A stretch of 64,000 nucleotides of DNA. It comes from Podocnemis expansa. Lineage: Eukaryota > Chordata > Testudines > Podocnemididae. The position numbers and the translations under genes are program-made. Positions within the stretch are counted from its first letter, which is position 1. Each line of letters starts with the position of its first letter. Below are positions 11,426 through 23,514 of the stretch, piece by piece. The stretch spans positions 2,406,552 through 2,470,551 of the forward strand of contig ML682008.1 in the NCBI GenBank assembly GCA_007922195.1. Reading direction: 5' to 3'. The notes beneath the pieces were generated by a model. That model worked only from the letters and a program-made list of their open reading frames with translations, made no database searches and was not told the DNA's origin.

Positions 11426-11960
11426 CATCTGGCAAAGTGGGATTTTTCTCCCATGAAAGCTCATGCAATAAATAGATTTGTTAGTCTTTAAGTGTATGAC
11501 CACACTAGCAAATTAGTTCAGACAAAGCAAGCTTAGTCCAAACTAATTTGAACCATGTCTACACTAGGGCTTTGCCTAGCTCAAACTAAACTAAAAAATC
11601 AGCTGGTTAGTCTGAACTGCTTAATTTGAACTAATTAGCATTTTTAGTTCAAACTAGCCCAGTGAAGACATGCTCATTCAAACAAAATAAATTTGAACTA
11701 GCAGTTACTTTGAACTAAACAGTTTTTTAATTCAAACTAAGCACGCCTCTTTTGAGTTTGAACTAACTTTCAGTTTGAACTAGCTGTGTTTTTTTTTTAG
11801 TTTGAATTAAAAAGTTAGTTTGAACTAAAAAAAAAAAATCTGTTTAATTCAAACAACGTTGAACTACTTAACTAAGCTTTTAGGTGTAGACATAGCCTAA
11901 AAGTGCCATGGGACTCCTTGGTTTTTTGTCTGAACCAGACTATCATGGATACCCCTTTGG
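11426..11960 (+). repeat. PLE-type terminal repeat, split by a MITE
   Basis: The left part at 11,426-11,491 contains GTGGGATTTTTCTCCCATGA, GCTCATGCAATAAAT and TTTGTTAGTCTTTAA. The right part at 11,898-11,960 resumes AAGTGCCATGGGACTCC and AACCAGACTATCATGG. Joined, they match the uninterrupted copies at 22,000-22,090 and 55,720-55,800. The interruption is the MITE at 11,492. Confidence 0.7.
11492..11897. mobile_element. Palindrome-rich Harbinger-type MITE (family A) with TAA TSD
   Basis: The interior repeats the AGTTCAAACTA / AGTTTGAACT palindrome many times. The right end GGTGTAGACATAGCC is clear; the left end GTGTATGACCACACTAG is worn. TAA at 11,489-11,491 and 11,898-11,900 flanks it, and removing the element restores the PLE word TTAGTCTTTAAAAGTGCC. 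A 3-bp TWA-like duplication is typical of PIF/Harbinger. No coding capacity. Confidence 0.82.
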
Positions 11961-12125
11961 ACCATGCCAAATTTCCTAGTCCCTCTGGTTAAAATTTTCA
12001 AAAGCGACTAAGGATTCTCTCTCCTAGGTTTAAATCTTTGAGGTTCATTGTGGGTTAGGGTTCTAAGTCATTTGTGAATATGGGACTTTAGATTCCTAAA
12101 TCAATTATGCACTATTGAAAATGTT

Positions 12126-12215
12126 ACCTTAATCTCTCTATGCCTCAGATCCCCATCTACAGACTAAGGATAATAGTTTCTGTCTCCTACCTCTTGTCTC
12201 TTTAGTTTATAAAGT
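12126..12215 (+). repeat. CORE-SINE / MIR-like fragment
   Basis: TCTCTATGCCTCAGATCCCC followed by ATCTACAGACTAAGGATAAT and CTCCTACCTC matches the order of the conserved core and tail of MIR-type tRNA SINEs. Confidence 0.65.
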
Positions 12216-13950
12216 GACTCCTGGGGCTGTTTGCTAATGTATGCCAAGAACTGATATTGGGGCCTTTAGCTGCTGCTGTAACATGACTAATAACAGAATC
12301 AGTTTCTTGGAAAGTTTACACAGAAAACCTATAGTGAAAGATCAATTACTTTCTCCATATCATGCTGTGCTACTTCGCCTCCCAGGCCTGAACTATGTAA
12401 TAAACAAATTTTCCATCATTGCTTTCACTAATGCGGCAACAGCAGGTAAAATGTGATTATGTACTATGACATGTTGCTGTTATAAAATGGCACTACAACA
12501 CCTTTACCCAGCACAACCTTAGTTTGTTTTTGTTGATTTCATTATACAGTGAATTTTACCTAATATCTTTTCATTCCATTGTCATTAAGGCCCAGGACTT
12601 CCAAGTATTCATCTTATTAATTGGAAATGTAAAAAGAGCACAACAAAAAGTACAGAGTACAGCCCTGCATTCATCGTGGGAAGCACAGAATTTTAAGGTT
12701 GAATTTATGGACAGATTACTTCTTGATATTTGCACCAGTAATGTGCTTACTGTTGGATATCCAGTTTATTTTAAATTTACTTCACGCACTGGAAGTTCCT
12801 GCTTCTTATCCTCAATAGGCCTGATTTATAAACTAGAGAGAGAGATTTCATCATCTTGTATTGAATTCAGCCTCATCACAGCATGTGATATAGTACTGAA
12901 AAATCTTTTATATTAATTCAGTGCAGCGAACCCAATGAGTTAGGCTATTTTAACCTCCAACTTAGCAGCAGAGGCCTCTGAGCCAGGTATAGTGATACTT
13001 TTACTTACACTCTTTACTTCCGGACCCTCAAACCTTAATTTAATAATTGGGTTGATCCAATGCCTATGAACCAGCTAGGATACAATGAAGTTCAGATTCT
13101 CAGTTACTGTGAGCTAGTATAGCTGCTCTGAATGCATGCGTCTGGGCTGATGGATACCAGTGCAAAACTCAACCCAAATACCTTTGAAAATAAAAGAATT
13201 TGTGATCATGAGAGCACATTCACAGAAGTGGTTGAATATTTTTATATCAGGTCCTAGGGTTTGATTCCTCTGATTTACTCCAGAATAAATCAAGAGGTAC
13301 ATCACTATAATTAAGTCAACTTAGTTATAGCAATGTAAATTAGCATGAGCTAGGATTTGAATAATATTCCTCTGCCCTCTATTGATGAATTGGAGGAAAA
13401 GGCCCTCAGGCGCAGGGTGTATATGTGCAGACACACCTATTTTACCATGCGGGATCAACAGACAGGCTTACTTGCTATATATACAGCCAGACTTAGTCTG
13501 GAGCCCTAGTTCTGGGATCCGGTAAGGTGGGAGGGTCCCAGAGTTCTGCCTCCAGTCCAAGCCCAGAAGTCTGCATAGCAATGAAACACTCTTGTGAGCT
13601 TGGCACAGCCAGCCATGAGTTCATCTTTGCTGTGTAGATGTACCCTTAGAAGTGATTGGGGTAGTTTTTAATTACCCCAGAATTCTGTTGGAGGCTCAAG
13701 CTGGTTCTGTTTTGAAATGTTAGGAGGGACCCTTGGATACTGAAACCAGCTCTTCTTGCCACCAACACCACTGGGCAGGAGGATTCCATATATATTCCAA
13801 ATATATATAATATTTAAGTTTGAAATTAAACAGACAAGACGTATTTGGGATAAGGGACTAGGAAAAAGTCTGTTCAGATTTTAAATATTCTTCTAATTCT
13901 TCTTGTCTACACATAATTCAGAAGTGTCATGAAGTAATACAATGTTGTTT
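12216..13950. other. Non-coding stretch; 130-codon chance ORF
   Basis: The longest frame (12,524-12,916 +) shows no domain, signal peptide or composition shift and has no splice-bounded structure. It is best treated as a chance ORF. No repeat with clear ends was seen. Confidence 0.45.
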
Positions 13951-13952
13951 TC

Positions 13953-14125
13953 TTGGTTGTTGTAGCCAGGTTGGTCCCAAGATAAGAGAGACTAGGTGGG
14001 TGATTTAATATCTTTTATTGGCCCAACCGCTGGCGATGAAAGAGACAAGCTTTTGAGCTATGCAGAGTTCAACAGAAGTTGTTCCAAGAAAAAAATATTA
14101 CCTCACCCACCTCGTCCTTATCCAA
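13953..14125. repeat. PLE-like palindromic terminal repeat (second subtype)
   Basis: The left arm reads GTAGCCAGGTTGGTCCCAAG, then GGTGGGTGATTTAATATC and TTTTATTGGCCCAAC. After a short centre (GAGACAAGCTTTTGAGCTA...) a right arm repeats the same words in reverse complement (AAAATATTACCTCACCCACC). Related single-arm pieces lie at 25,072-25,140 and 35,153-35,195. The arm organisation matches the other PLE-type copies, but assignment to PLE is inference for this subtype. Confidence 0.6.
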
Positions 14126-15820
14126 ATACAATGCATTAATCACTAATGAAAATTATTAGATTAATACAAGGGATTGTTTATATGAAGTATAAGCAGAAAA
14201 ATTGGAATTATACCTGGTCAGATTTAGACTCCCAAGATGATAATTGAAAATCTCTGGGGACTGTAGAGCTTCTTTGTGTGGCTTGAAGAAGTATTTAACA
14301 TGGAGAGAACTTAAAAAAAAAAAAAATCCTCTATGATATTCTTAGAGAACTGATAGAATTTTACAGGCCAAATCTTCAGCCAATATAAATCTATGTTGCT
14401 CTTTCGACTTAAGTTAAGGTAGGTCAATATATGCCAGCAAGGACTTGGCCCTATGTAAGGTCCATCAGAAAACTTATTAGGACTCATAAAGCTTACAAGC
14501 CATATCTGCATAGCATGTGAGATTTGGAGACAAAATGATAAGGCACAGTATGTATAGACTTGGCATAGCTGGAAGCATTTTCATATTACACTAGGCACAG
14601 CTGGAGACGTTAGGATTCACTGACTTTTCTAGGGCAGCACCAGGTAGAGACCAATGGGTGATGCAGATTGGCCTATTTCCACTGATGTCAATATTGGAAG
14701 CATTTTATACCAGCATAGCACTACGCAAGGAGAAAGGCAGAGGATGAACAGGCCCACTGGATTTACAGCTGCATTTCTGATAGCTTCCTTGCAACCAAAT
14801 GAAATAACTAAACGCACATTTTCCCAGTTGGAGCATATCCTTTTAAAAAATTCAGGCATGGTGTGTTTCCATTAATCCCAGTCAGTGTATTTCATTTTCT
14901 TTTCTATGCCTGGATCCCACATGGTTCTTCACTTTCCAACAGTTACACTTACCCTAAGTACACAGGCAAAGGATACAGAGAGTTTCTCTATATGCTTTAT
15001 TCCTTAGCACTAAGCTTTTTGCCTTCTCATGCTGCCTGCTGTGCTCAAATCTCCATGCCTTCAGCTATGCTGTTAAACAGACTTCTGTTAATCTTAAACC
15101 ATGTTGAAGGCAGCTCTTGAAGAGCGTGATCCAGCTCACATTGAAGTCTTTCAGCTGTTTAGAGATGGATCTTCTGTAGAAAATACATCACATAGGGAAT
15201 GTTTCCTTTGTGGGGCTGGAGAGGAAGGAATTGTCAGCTGGATAAGAATATAAGCAATGGTACATTTTTTTTTTCTCATTTTGGTGTTACTGAGATGGGC
15301 CAGAGTTACCATACTGAAAACAAAGTCTTTTGTGGTGTTCTGCTTTTCAGACTGAGGGCCAAATATTTTACTTAAAAGCAGGTCAGACAGCCACAGTCAG
15401 TAGTTTGGGAAGACCATCTCCTATTCTACAAAGAGAGCTAAAGCCATCCACAAGTCCCTTTGTGGGGCAGTTCCTATCAATCTTGTATTTTGCATGGTCA
15501 ACTCCTGCACCTGCCTCCCTATAACTTCTGACTCAAGTGGCCCATTGGGGATAGAGGGAGCAGCTGGGCTGAGCTAGACTCGAAATATCCTCAGTCGGTC
15601 TCTGATCCCTTGGGGACCATTACCAACTGGCTAAAGTTAGAGCAGCCTTTAAGGAATCATTGCTGGGTACTGTTTCATGGAATTTTTCTTTTCTCTACTC
15701 CTAGATTACCCTGGATAGTTGTGGGTACCATGGGTAGTTGTGGGCAAAGGAGGCTTCTCTCTTAGTGGTTTAAAGGAGGCAATGAGGTGTTGGTGAAAGT
15801 GATATTTTCCCCCACTCTGT
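14126..15820. other. Non-coding stretch with short palindromic repeats
   Basis: The piece at 14,369-14,458 (GGCCAAATCTTCAGCCAATA ... GGACTTGGCC) and a related piece at 14,645-14,730 are remnants of a short palindromic dispersed repeat. Frames of 60-85 codons have no recognisable product. Confidence 0.45.
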
Positions 15821-16217
15821 GGTCACGTCTACACTTCAAAAGTAAGCTAATTTAACTTACATCAGCTGACAGACACTGCAGTAGTTACACTGCTTTATGT
15901 CTTCACATTGCTTCTGGTGTCGGCTGTGTGCGTCCTCACCAGGAACACTGGTATCAATTATACTGTCAGTGTAGGTCAGTGTCAGAAGGCACCTGGAAAG
16001 CCAGCAGCAGTCAGTATTAACAACTTAATGTCTGCATTGATACTGTATCACCCTAATTTCATTGACCTTGATGCTACACCACTTGTGGAGGTGGAGCTAT
16101 TAATTCAACAGTGATGCAGTTACAACAGCAGGAGTAAAATGTAAGTGTAGACGCATCCACGATGAAGTCAACACAAGCTGCTTTCCATTGACCTCACTCT
16201 GTAGTGTAGACCAAGCC
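15821..16217. mobile_element. TIR element with GGTCACGTCTACACTT end
   Basis: Begins GGTCACGTCTACACTTC and ends GTAGTGTAGACCAAGCC, imperfect inverted repeats. An internal GTAAGTGTAGACGCATCC near 16,140 suggests an older inner end. The interior differs from the palindrome-rich families. No clear target duplication (TGT versus TGG). Non-coding. Confidence 0.6.
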
Positions 16218-18820
16218 TGGGACAGACTGGGCAATAGTCAGGCAAGCTTCTCATGCCCCTCCTCAACAACTTGCCCAACCCTGTCAATGGCAGGAGCCAT
16301 CCCCTCCAGAAAAGATGGTAGGGTCAGTCTCATGGGGCCTTTCACTCCTTTGCACCTGATGGATCTGCCCAGGCATTTCTTGCCCCCGTGCCCTCAGGAG
16401 CCAGAGCAAGACTGTGCTCATTTCACAAAGCCAAGCAGACAGCCATCAGGACTGGGGGAGTGGAACGGAAGTGCAACTTCCTGGCTTGTGCCATGAACAG
16501 GAACAGCAGAGGGAAACTTTCCTGGTGGGGCATGCTCCCAGGGCAAGGCAGAGCTCCTACTTTGCTGTCCCAGGGTCATCTACAACCCAGCAGGGTGGCA
16601 GTTAAAGGTAAAACCTCCTTGACTATATGAGCAGGTGGCCAGTGGGGCAGCTGCAGAAAGGAAGGGACCACATAGGCTACTTAGAGCACTTCCAGGATCA
16701 AATGCACATTTTCTTCTTAACAAAGTTGTCCTCAAAAGCCAAAGTTTAGAGGGCCCCCAGGCTATTTGGTAGCATGGACAGTAGGAATATGAGCTTCCTC
16801 ATCTTATTTCAGCCACCAAAAGGCTTCATTCTGAGCTTCATTTGCTGCAGCTACAGTTTCCAAGTCGTTCTCCTGGGTCTGGCTAATGTTAAAACAACAT
16901 AGCTTGCAGCACACAGTTAGACCTTTATGCCCACAGAGGTGCTCAGTGGGTTGCAAGATTAGAGCCTTCATTAGGTATGCTTTTCTGATTCACTGGTACT
17001 CTTAACACCAAGAACACGTGGCCATAAACTGGTCCTTAGGGTTTGGTTGAGAAGGTTTGGTTGAAATCCATCTGGAATAAAAACTCTAAATGGTAGTTCA
17101 TAAAATAAACAGACAAATTGCACTTTGATTTATTATATTATTAACGATGTTGAACTACTATTGAAGCCAGCATTTTCAATAGTGACTAGTAACCTTGGAT
17201 GCCTCAGAATTCGGTGACTCAGTACGAACCACATTAAAATTATTGGCAAACTCCCATTAGCTACACTATTGTAGGATTGCCTCGCCTTCATTTATCCTTG
17301 CTCTACAAGGTGTGACCACCTGAGACCACGTCAGAAAGTACTTTGTACCTTGCAGGATCAAGTGTCATCCTCAATTCTGATCATTCGAAGCTCACGAGTC
17401 AGCCCCCCAACCCATGCAATTGAAATATGAACCAGGAGATCTATAGAAATGTACATTTTACTTCTTATTTGTCTCATGGTGTTTGAAATTTTAGAATTCC
17501 TATTTTCCAGCTTTTTCTTCAGTTGGGAGGGCTAGAAGCAAGCTGACATTCTTGTGTAATCACTTTACTACAGGACCTGTGGCATTAAGAAGTAACATGA
17601 GACTCATAAGTATGTGCAACACTGCTGAGTAACTTGCAAAATCCCATCATTTTTAATGGGTTTCATGGTCATTAATGTGACTTACTGAGGCTCTGAAATG
17701 CTTATGTTCCAGGTATTTAGCTTGATTTGCATTTACTGACCTGTGGAACATTCCCACACATTTTCCAATGAATAATAGTAAAAGCATGAAACAAGCAATC
17801 AGTAATATCATCTTACAGAAAATACCAAAATTAGCACCAAGGGAATGTGATTTGAGGTCTCCAAAAAATGTATGGCATGACAGTCTTTCAGATCCCTTAA
17901 TTCTACGACAGACCATCAGCTGATGTAAATCAATATTGTTTCAAGAGTTTCAGATTTTTCTACTTTTACACAGGATTTGCTCCTGTGACTTTATTAGGTA
18001 AAAGAAATTATTTGAAAGTATAAAGCTTGCAAGCAAAAATAACTTAAAATCTTTGGAGTGTGAGTCTCTCCCTTTTTCCCCACAGTTCTAACTGATGTGT
18101 TTTCACTTAATGGCATGCAATTAATATTTGATAAAATATTAAACATTTTTCATAGTTTTTATGGAGGGACATTCAGCAATTCCTGATAGACTTATCCTTG
18201 CAGTGTTGATCACAAATCGGAAATGTATAATTCTAAATTTCCCAATGATAATATAGTACTGTTCACCAAACACATTTTTAAAGCAAAGACTGCAAAAAAA
18301 CAAAAAACAAAACAAAAAAAATGAAAACAAAAACACAAGCTGGTACCATGTTTAATCTCAGTCATCATTTGTACTTCAACAAAATGAATAGTTTTGAAAT
18401 ACTTCTGATCCACAACACAAGCAAAAGTGCAAGGGTGTCCATTTTTAAGATGAGAAATAATATTGCAAAATCAGTAACAGAGAAATTTCAGACTTTTAAA
18501 TGAAACACAGAAGGAAACTATCAGTTTTTGAAGCAATCAATATAAACAAAAGCATTGACTTCACAACTCCTTTTTTATTTAAATAAAAAACAAGTAAAGT
18601 GCTCCTTTAAGAATTGTTATGCAAGATACAAAGGGGAAGTGGATCCCCAAAGCAGAGGGCCACATTTGGTTCCTTTTACACTAGGTAACACCTTCTGTTT
18701 CTAACAGCCCTGTTGATTTCATTGGGACTAGGTAGGCAGTCAGAAATTACCTGCTTTGGGTACAGGTATCCAAATCTGGACATGAGAATAAATGTATCAA
18801 ATTGTGGATGGGTCTCCGTA
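16218..18820. other. Non-coding, mostly unique sequence
   Basis: A moderately GC-rich part at 16,218-16,680 opens overlapping frames of up to 102 codons without a domain. The remainder is AT-rich. A CAAAA-type tract lies at 18,292-18,334. No gene is supported. Confidence 0.45.
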
Positions 18821-18821
18821 T

Positions 18822-19060
18822 TAGTTTAGTTCAATACAACAAACCAGGAGTCTTCTGGCACTTTTAAAGACTAACACATTTATTTATTGCCTGAGCTTTT
18901 GTGGGAGAAAATCACACTTTGTCAGATACTTGGAAAAAGGGGGGAGAGTATAGGAAGGAGGTATAAATGCGATGAAGTAAATATAATCACAGGATCAGGC
19001 AAGAATACTTCTGCAAATTAAGTGAATTAAACACTGAAGTAATCTGACCTGATCCTTTGT
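18822..19060 (+). repeat. PLE-type element, 3' portion
   Basis: Contains the ordered PLE words GTATTAGTTTAGTTC, GGAGTCTTCTGGCAC, TTTTAAAGACTAACAC, GGGAGAAAATCACAC and TTTGTCAGATACTTGG. It continues into ATAATCACAGGATCAGGCAA, which is also present in the copy near 43,430. Ends are worn. Confidence 0.6.
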
Positions 19061-21233
19061 AACTCATTGCACTCCTGAGGAATCTCACTCAATGGTGAAC
19101 AAGAACAACATGTTGTAAAAATTAAACAAGAGAGCTTCAAGGTGAGGTATGTAATTCAGAAATTAGGTTCTTATTCCTATACAAATATCTGAAACAGATT
19201 TCAGGACTGACATGGTATTGTCCTCTGTTACAGGAGTTCTCCTTTGAAAGCATAGTGAACTTATATGGGTTTTTCACTAGGTCAAGCACAAGTTTAAACT
19301 TTCACACAAGATGTTTAGTTTAATGGTTAAATGGCTATAACTCGTCACATTTTTTTTCATATTTCCCTTATTTTATGGAGAAACAAATGAATAATTTCTG
19401 GACACTCGTAAGTACAACTCACCTAGTGTATATATTTTGCTAATCTGTAAGACAGCAATCAGTACCCATGTGGTTACTCTGGCTCCAAGACCTTTATGAT
19501 TTAGACTGGTGAAGATAAAAAGCTGTTCTAAGAGGCACTTGTCCTTGGCTATATCACATGAACCAAACTGAAGCTGCAAAATATTCCATGATGATGGAAA
19601 CAAATCACAATATTGTGGATTTTGCTATTAAAATAAATGGGATTTGAAACTTTGCAGCTGTTCCATGACATTGCTGAAATCCAAGCATGTGCTTAAGAGG
19701 AACAAACTGAACATTACTCTTTATGATCGGTGAAAATGCAATTGTACTACACCTTGAAGGAATCCTTATGTCAACCAAACACATAGCTACAGATGGGTGG
19801 GAAAAATATTTTCCAGCTGTAAATTTCCACATTTTGTTAAGAAAATAATTTTTTGTTTATATGTTTGTTGCCATTTTTGGTGAAATTTTTCAGGTTTCAA
19901 GTGGTAGGTTTTCAGAACAAAATCAAACATTTTCAAAGGAAGCAAACACTTTCTGTACTGGGGGGGGGGGGTTTAAAAACCTAATTTGCCTTTGAAAAAA
20001 ATGCTCAAACAGAAATTTTTTTTACCAGCCCAACAGACAGCATATTTGGAAAATTTACCAATATTGTTTGATAGCATAGCAGTTCAAATGGATTGATGCA
20101 TTGCTTATTATGGCTACGATCCAAAGCTTCTGTGCTGTATAGCAAGCCAGGTCTAAAATTTTTAGTAAAGTCTGTTGGTTTCTATGGCACTGTGGTGCAG
20201 CACTTAGGAAATTCTATAGCAGTTATGCATCTGGGAATTAATGAATTCCAAACACTGAGTGGTGTATTTACATAGGTTCTTGCGCTGAGGATATTATGCC
20301 CAAAAGGGCAAATGCTCCCTCAGTTTACACATAGAATAACTTGGGACAGCATGAGACTACTAAAAAGTATTTGATCAAGATTGGGCCTGAACAGAATAGG
20401 TGTAATGCAAATGATTAAAATGGAAGCTCCTAGAAGGATGGTAAATGTATAAAGAAAGTTTGAAAAAAGGTTTGGAAATTCAAGGTAAAATCCTCTCATG
20501 TTATAAATTGGTATAACTCTAACTTCAGTGAAGTAATGGCAAGACTCCTGTTTAAACCAGTGCAGGATATGACCCTAAGTGTGAAATTTTGGTCAACTGT
20601 CAGAACCTTTGATGACGAAATCATGTAAGAAACACTGTGAAATGAAGATTTTTTGAGAGATTTCCAGTATTTCCTGGGTTTGGGCTGGCGACAAAACCTG
20701 TAAAATCCCTTTTTAATTGTAAAAGTAGTAAGTGCAGATGGAATTCACTTTGAATTTTGGTAGAAGGTCCTTAGATTTATACCAAAAATCTAATCCACCC
20801 TTCAGATCTATGTTAAGTAAGCTTCAAATAGTTAATCACTGAAAGAAGTTTTCTGAGGCTAAGCCTTTAAAAAATGAGTGCCTAAAGTTAGTTCAGTATT
20901 TAGGCAGCCAAGTATGTGGCCTGATTTTCAGAAGCGTCATGCTGTCATTAGCCTGCATTGACTTGAACCCATGTTTTAATATCTTAGGTGGAAATTCTGA
21001 CCCATTAAACTCAATGGGAGTTTTGCTTTAATGGGGCCAGAATTTGACTCTTGCTTGTGCAGACTGACAATACAATTTTCCACCCAACTGAAATGCTGTG
21101 CTTTTTATTAGAAGCTGTTCATTCATTTAGCATTTTATTTATTGTGTTTCTTCATCCTGTCCTTGGAACCAGGTATCAGAATGACTGCCCATTGCTTAAT
21201 ATAAAGTAATATAGCTGAAACTTTCATTGGATG
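19061..21233. other. Non-coding stretch with AT-rich dispersed repeat
   Basis: At 19,838-20,040 words such as GGTGAAATTTTTCAGGTTTC, AACATTTTCAAAG, a G-tract at 19,961-19,972 and a terminal TTTACCAGCCC resemble an AT-rich dispersed repeat also seen near 26,300, 33,000 and 53,900. At 20,488-20,575 a GTATAACTCTAACTTCAGTG palindrome fragment occurs. No gene is supported. Confidence 0.4.
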
Positions 21234-21937
21234 CTATAGTACAGGCGTGGTCAAACTGTGGCTTGCGAGCCGCATGCAGCTCTTCAAAGAAAAAGTGCAG
21301 TTCGCGGCCAGGCAGCTGCTTCAGGCTGGGGGAGTTAAAATTTCTGGCCTGTCAAGTAGCTCCACAGCCAGGGGCTCAGAGGAGGGGTGGGAAGCAGGGA
21401 GCCGACAGCTCAGAGGAGGTGGGGGGCACAATGCAGCGAGCAGCAGCTGCTCGCTCAGAGAAGGGTGGGGAGGAGCAGCCGGCAGCTCAGGGAAGTGATT
21501 GGGGATGGGGGGCGCTAAGGACAGGAGGGAACTTGAGGGAATAGACTGAGGGGATCAGGGAGGAGACAAGCTGTTAAGGACTTAAAGACTAACAAATTAT
21601 TGTTATTTTCTGTTTCATAGATTTCAGTGTGGATGTTATTTTGCTTTGCATTATTTATTTTGGTATACTTTGTATTTTTTTATTATCTTTTGGTCTGGTT
21701 GGTTTGGGTGGGTTTGTTTTGTATTCAACTTATACCACATGCCATGGCACTCTCAGTCCTGTCCACAGCACTTTACAAGCTTAGGGGCACCTCATGCACT
21801 CTCTTTACAAGTGTGGTAGTCAGGGAAACAGATTAAAAAGCCTTCCATTGTAGCAGAGGGAGAAGGAATAAGCCAGTGAAGGATCCTACTCCTCCTTGCA
21901 ACTCTAGAGAAACCTGTAGATTGAGCTCTGGACAGTT

Positions 21938-22094
21938 CAAGAAGGAGTTTTGTGGAACTTTGAAAAACTAACCCATTTATTTATCACATTTCTCCCATGA
22001 AAGCTCATGCAATAAATAAATGGGTTAGTCTTTAAAAGTGCTGCAGGACTCCTTGTTTGTTTTGCTGAACCAGACTAACACGGCTGCCTCTTTG
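21938..22094. repeat. Palindromic PLE-type insertion with 15-bp TSD
   Basis: Flanked by a perfect 15-bp repeat, GAGCTCTGGACAGTT, at 21,923-21,937 and 22,095-22,109. The left arm (AAGGAGTTTTGTGG...ACTAACCCATTTATTTATC) is answered by an inverted right arm (AAATAAATGGGTTAGTC...GGACTCCTTG), and the copy ends AACCAGACTAACACGG. The long duplication indicates target-primed insertion rather than hAT or Harbinger transposition. Confidence 0.82.
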
Positions 22095-22300
22095 GAGCTC
22101 TGGACAGTTGAGGCTTTTCAGAGACCCTGAAGCATTGGGACTAGGGACAAGCTGTTTTCATAGCATCCTCCCCCTTCAGAATTCTTTTATGCAGAATCCT
22201 ATTCCACAAAACCAAGCCTGTTTTGAAAGACAGCTGTTGGCCCATGTATGGAGTAGGAAAGTGTTTGCCAGGACAGTTGAGTTGTCATGGGAGACAGGAG

Positions 22301-22459
22301 CAATGTTCCTTCTAAGGTGATGAAGCAGCTGACCAAGTTATGGATGCACTTGGGGCGCCGATGAGCCTTGACCAGGTACCGGATTGGGGAACTGGGATGG
22401 AACTTGCTCAGCTGCATCTAAATTTGCTAAGCTGCATCATCATCTTAGAGGGAATATTG
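22301..22459. mobile_element. Small hAT-like MITE nested in the larger hAT
   Basis: Ends CAATGTTCCTTCTAAG and CTTAGAGGGAATATTG are inverted repeats matching at 14 of 16 positions. The 8-bp flanks do not match convincingly. Non-coding. Confidence 0.55.
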
Positions 22460-23514
22460 CAGGGAAGGGCAGCATGGTGGGAGACAGCGGGAAAAGTGAG
22501 CAATGGTCAGGGACAGCAGAGAAGCAGCAACATGGTAAGAGATGGCAGGGATGCAGCAATGGGGGGGTAGGAAGTACAGCATGGTTCGGGAAGTTGTGGC
22601 ATGCTTAGCTTTTCTCATAGGCCTTAATGTAGCTTCCTCCTTTGTTAAAATTGTGTTTTACAAGTCCTAAACATGACATGGAATACTAAGAAATGAAAAT
22701 ACAAAGGAGAAAAGTTTAAAACTGAATGTAGATTACTTTCAATTTTTAGCACAACTTACTGCTGTGAAGCATTGTATTCCACAATGAAATTTGTTAAATC
22801 AAAACATTGTGCAATACTTAGAGATCAGCACCTGTGAGAGCTTTTACATACTGCATTGACAAGTTACTGCCCAGATCTTAAAAAAAACTTGCCACTAGCC
22901 TGCAGTATTCTACATCCAGTGGCAGCTTTTACTGTATAGGCCTAGTTTTCATGGTAACCTTAAGTAATTATTACAATCTGACATTAGTAGGATCAATATT
23001 TGCCCTGTTTTTAAGATAAAATTAAAGTGCACAATAAATTTTAAGCTTAATAATTTTGGAATAGGTAAAAGTATGTGGTTACATGCCTCAGTGTGGCTCT
23101 CGAAGATTTAATAATTGACTTATGCGGCTCTTGAGTTCTGTAAGTTTGGCCCCTCCTGCTATAGTATATTGAAAGGGAACAATTAAAAAGCTGAGGCTGG
23201 GATTTTCTAAGGAGTTAAAGGAAGTAAGGGCCCCAGTTCTCAGTGACATTCAGTGGTATTTGGTTCTTAATTAATTTAGAGTATTTCTGCATGATGCTGC
23301 AGCATGAAGTAGAGGAAGTTTGGCACCAAATTCTTTTAAAGCTTGTCTATGAGACTGCAGTGTAAACTAGAATGGTTGAATTGTAGAGTGTTCCTATATG
23401 TTCTGCTCTAAATGTCCTGTATACATCCTGCTGGCATGATCTAAAATGTACTTAGTTGACATTGATATTGCCCTGTTCTAAACAGGACTACGCAGACAAG
23501 CATTAGGTAACTTT

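Larger units (their letters stand above)
21242..23158. mobile_element. 1.9-kb hAT element with perfect TSD, carrying nested insertions
   Basis: Begins CAGGCGTGGTCAAACTGTGG, then TTGCGAGCCGCATGCAGC. It ends with the reverse-complement-like GTGTGGCTCTCG...AGTTTGGCCCCTCCTG. CTATAGTA lies on both sides (21,234-21,241 and 23,159-23,166), a perfect 8-bp hAT target duplication. The interior contains a PLE repeat (21,938-22,094) and a small hAT MITE (22,301-22,459). No transposase domain is visible in any frame, so this is a non-autonomous or internally replaced copy. The GC-rich left part (21,247-21,545) opens two overlapping short frames that are not genes. Confidence 0.88.

Noticed and set aside
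12524..12916. 130-codon + strand open frame
   Set aside because: No domain, no transmembrane or signal pattern beyond chance hydrophobic stretches, no splice-bounded structure, and composition like its flanks.
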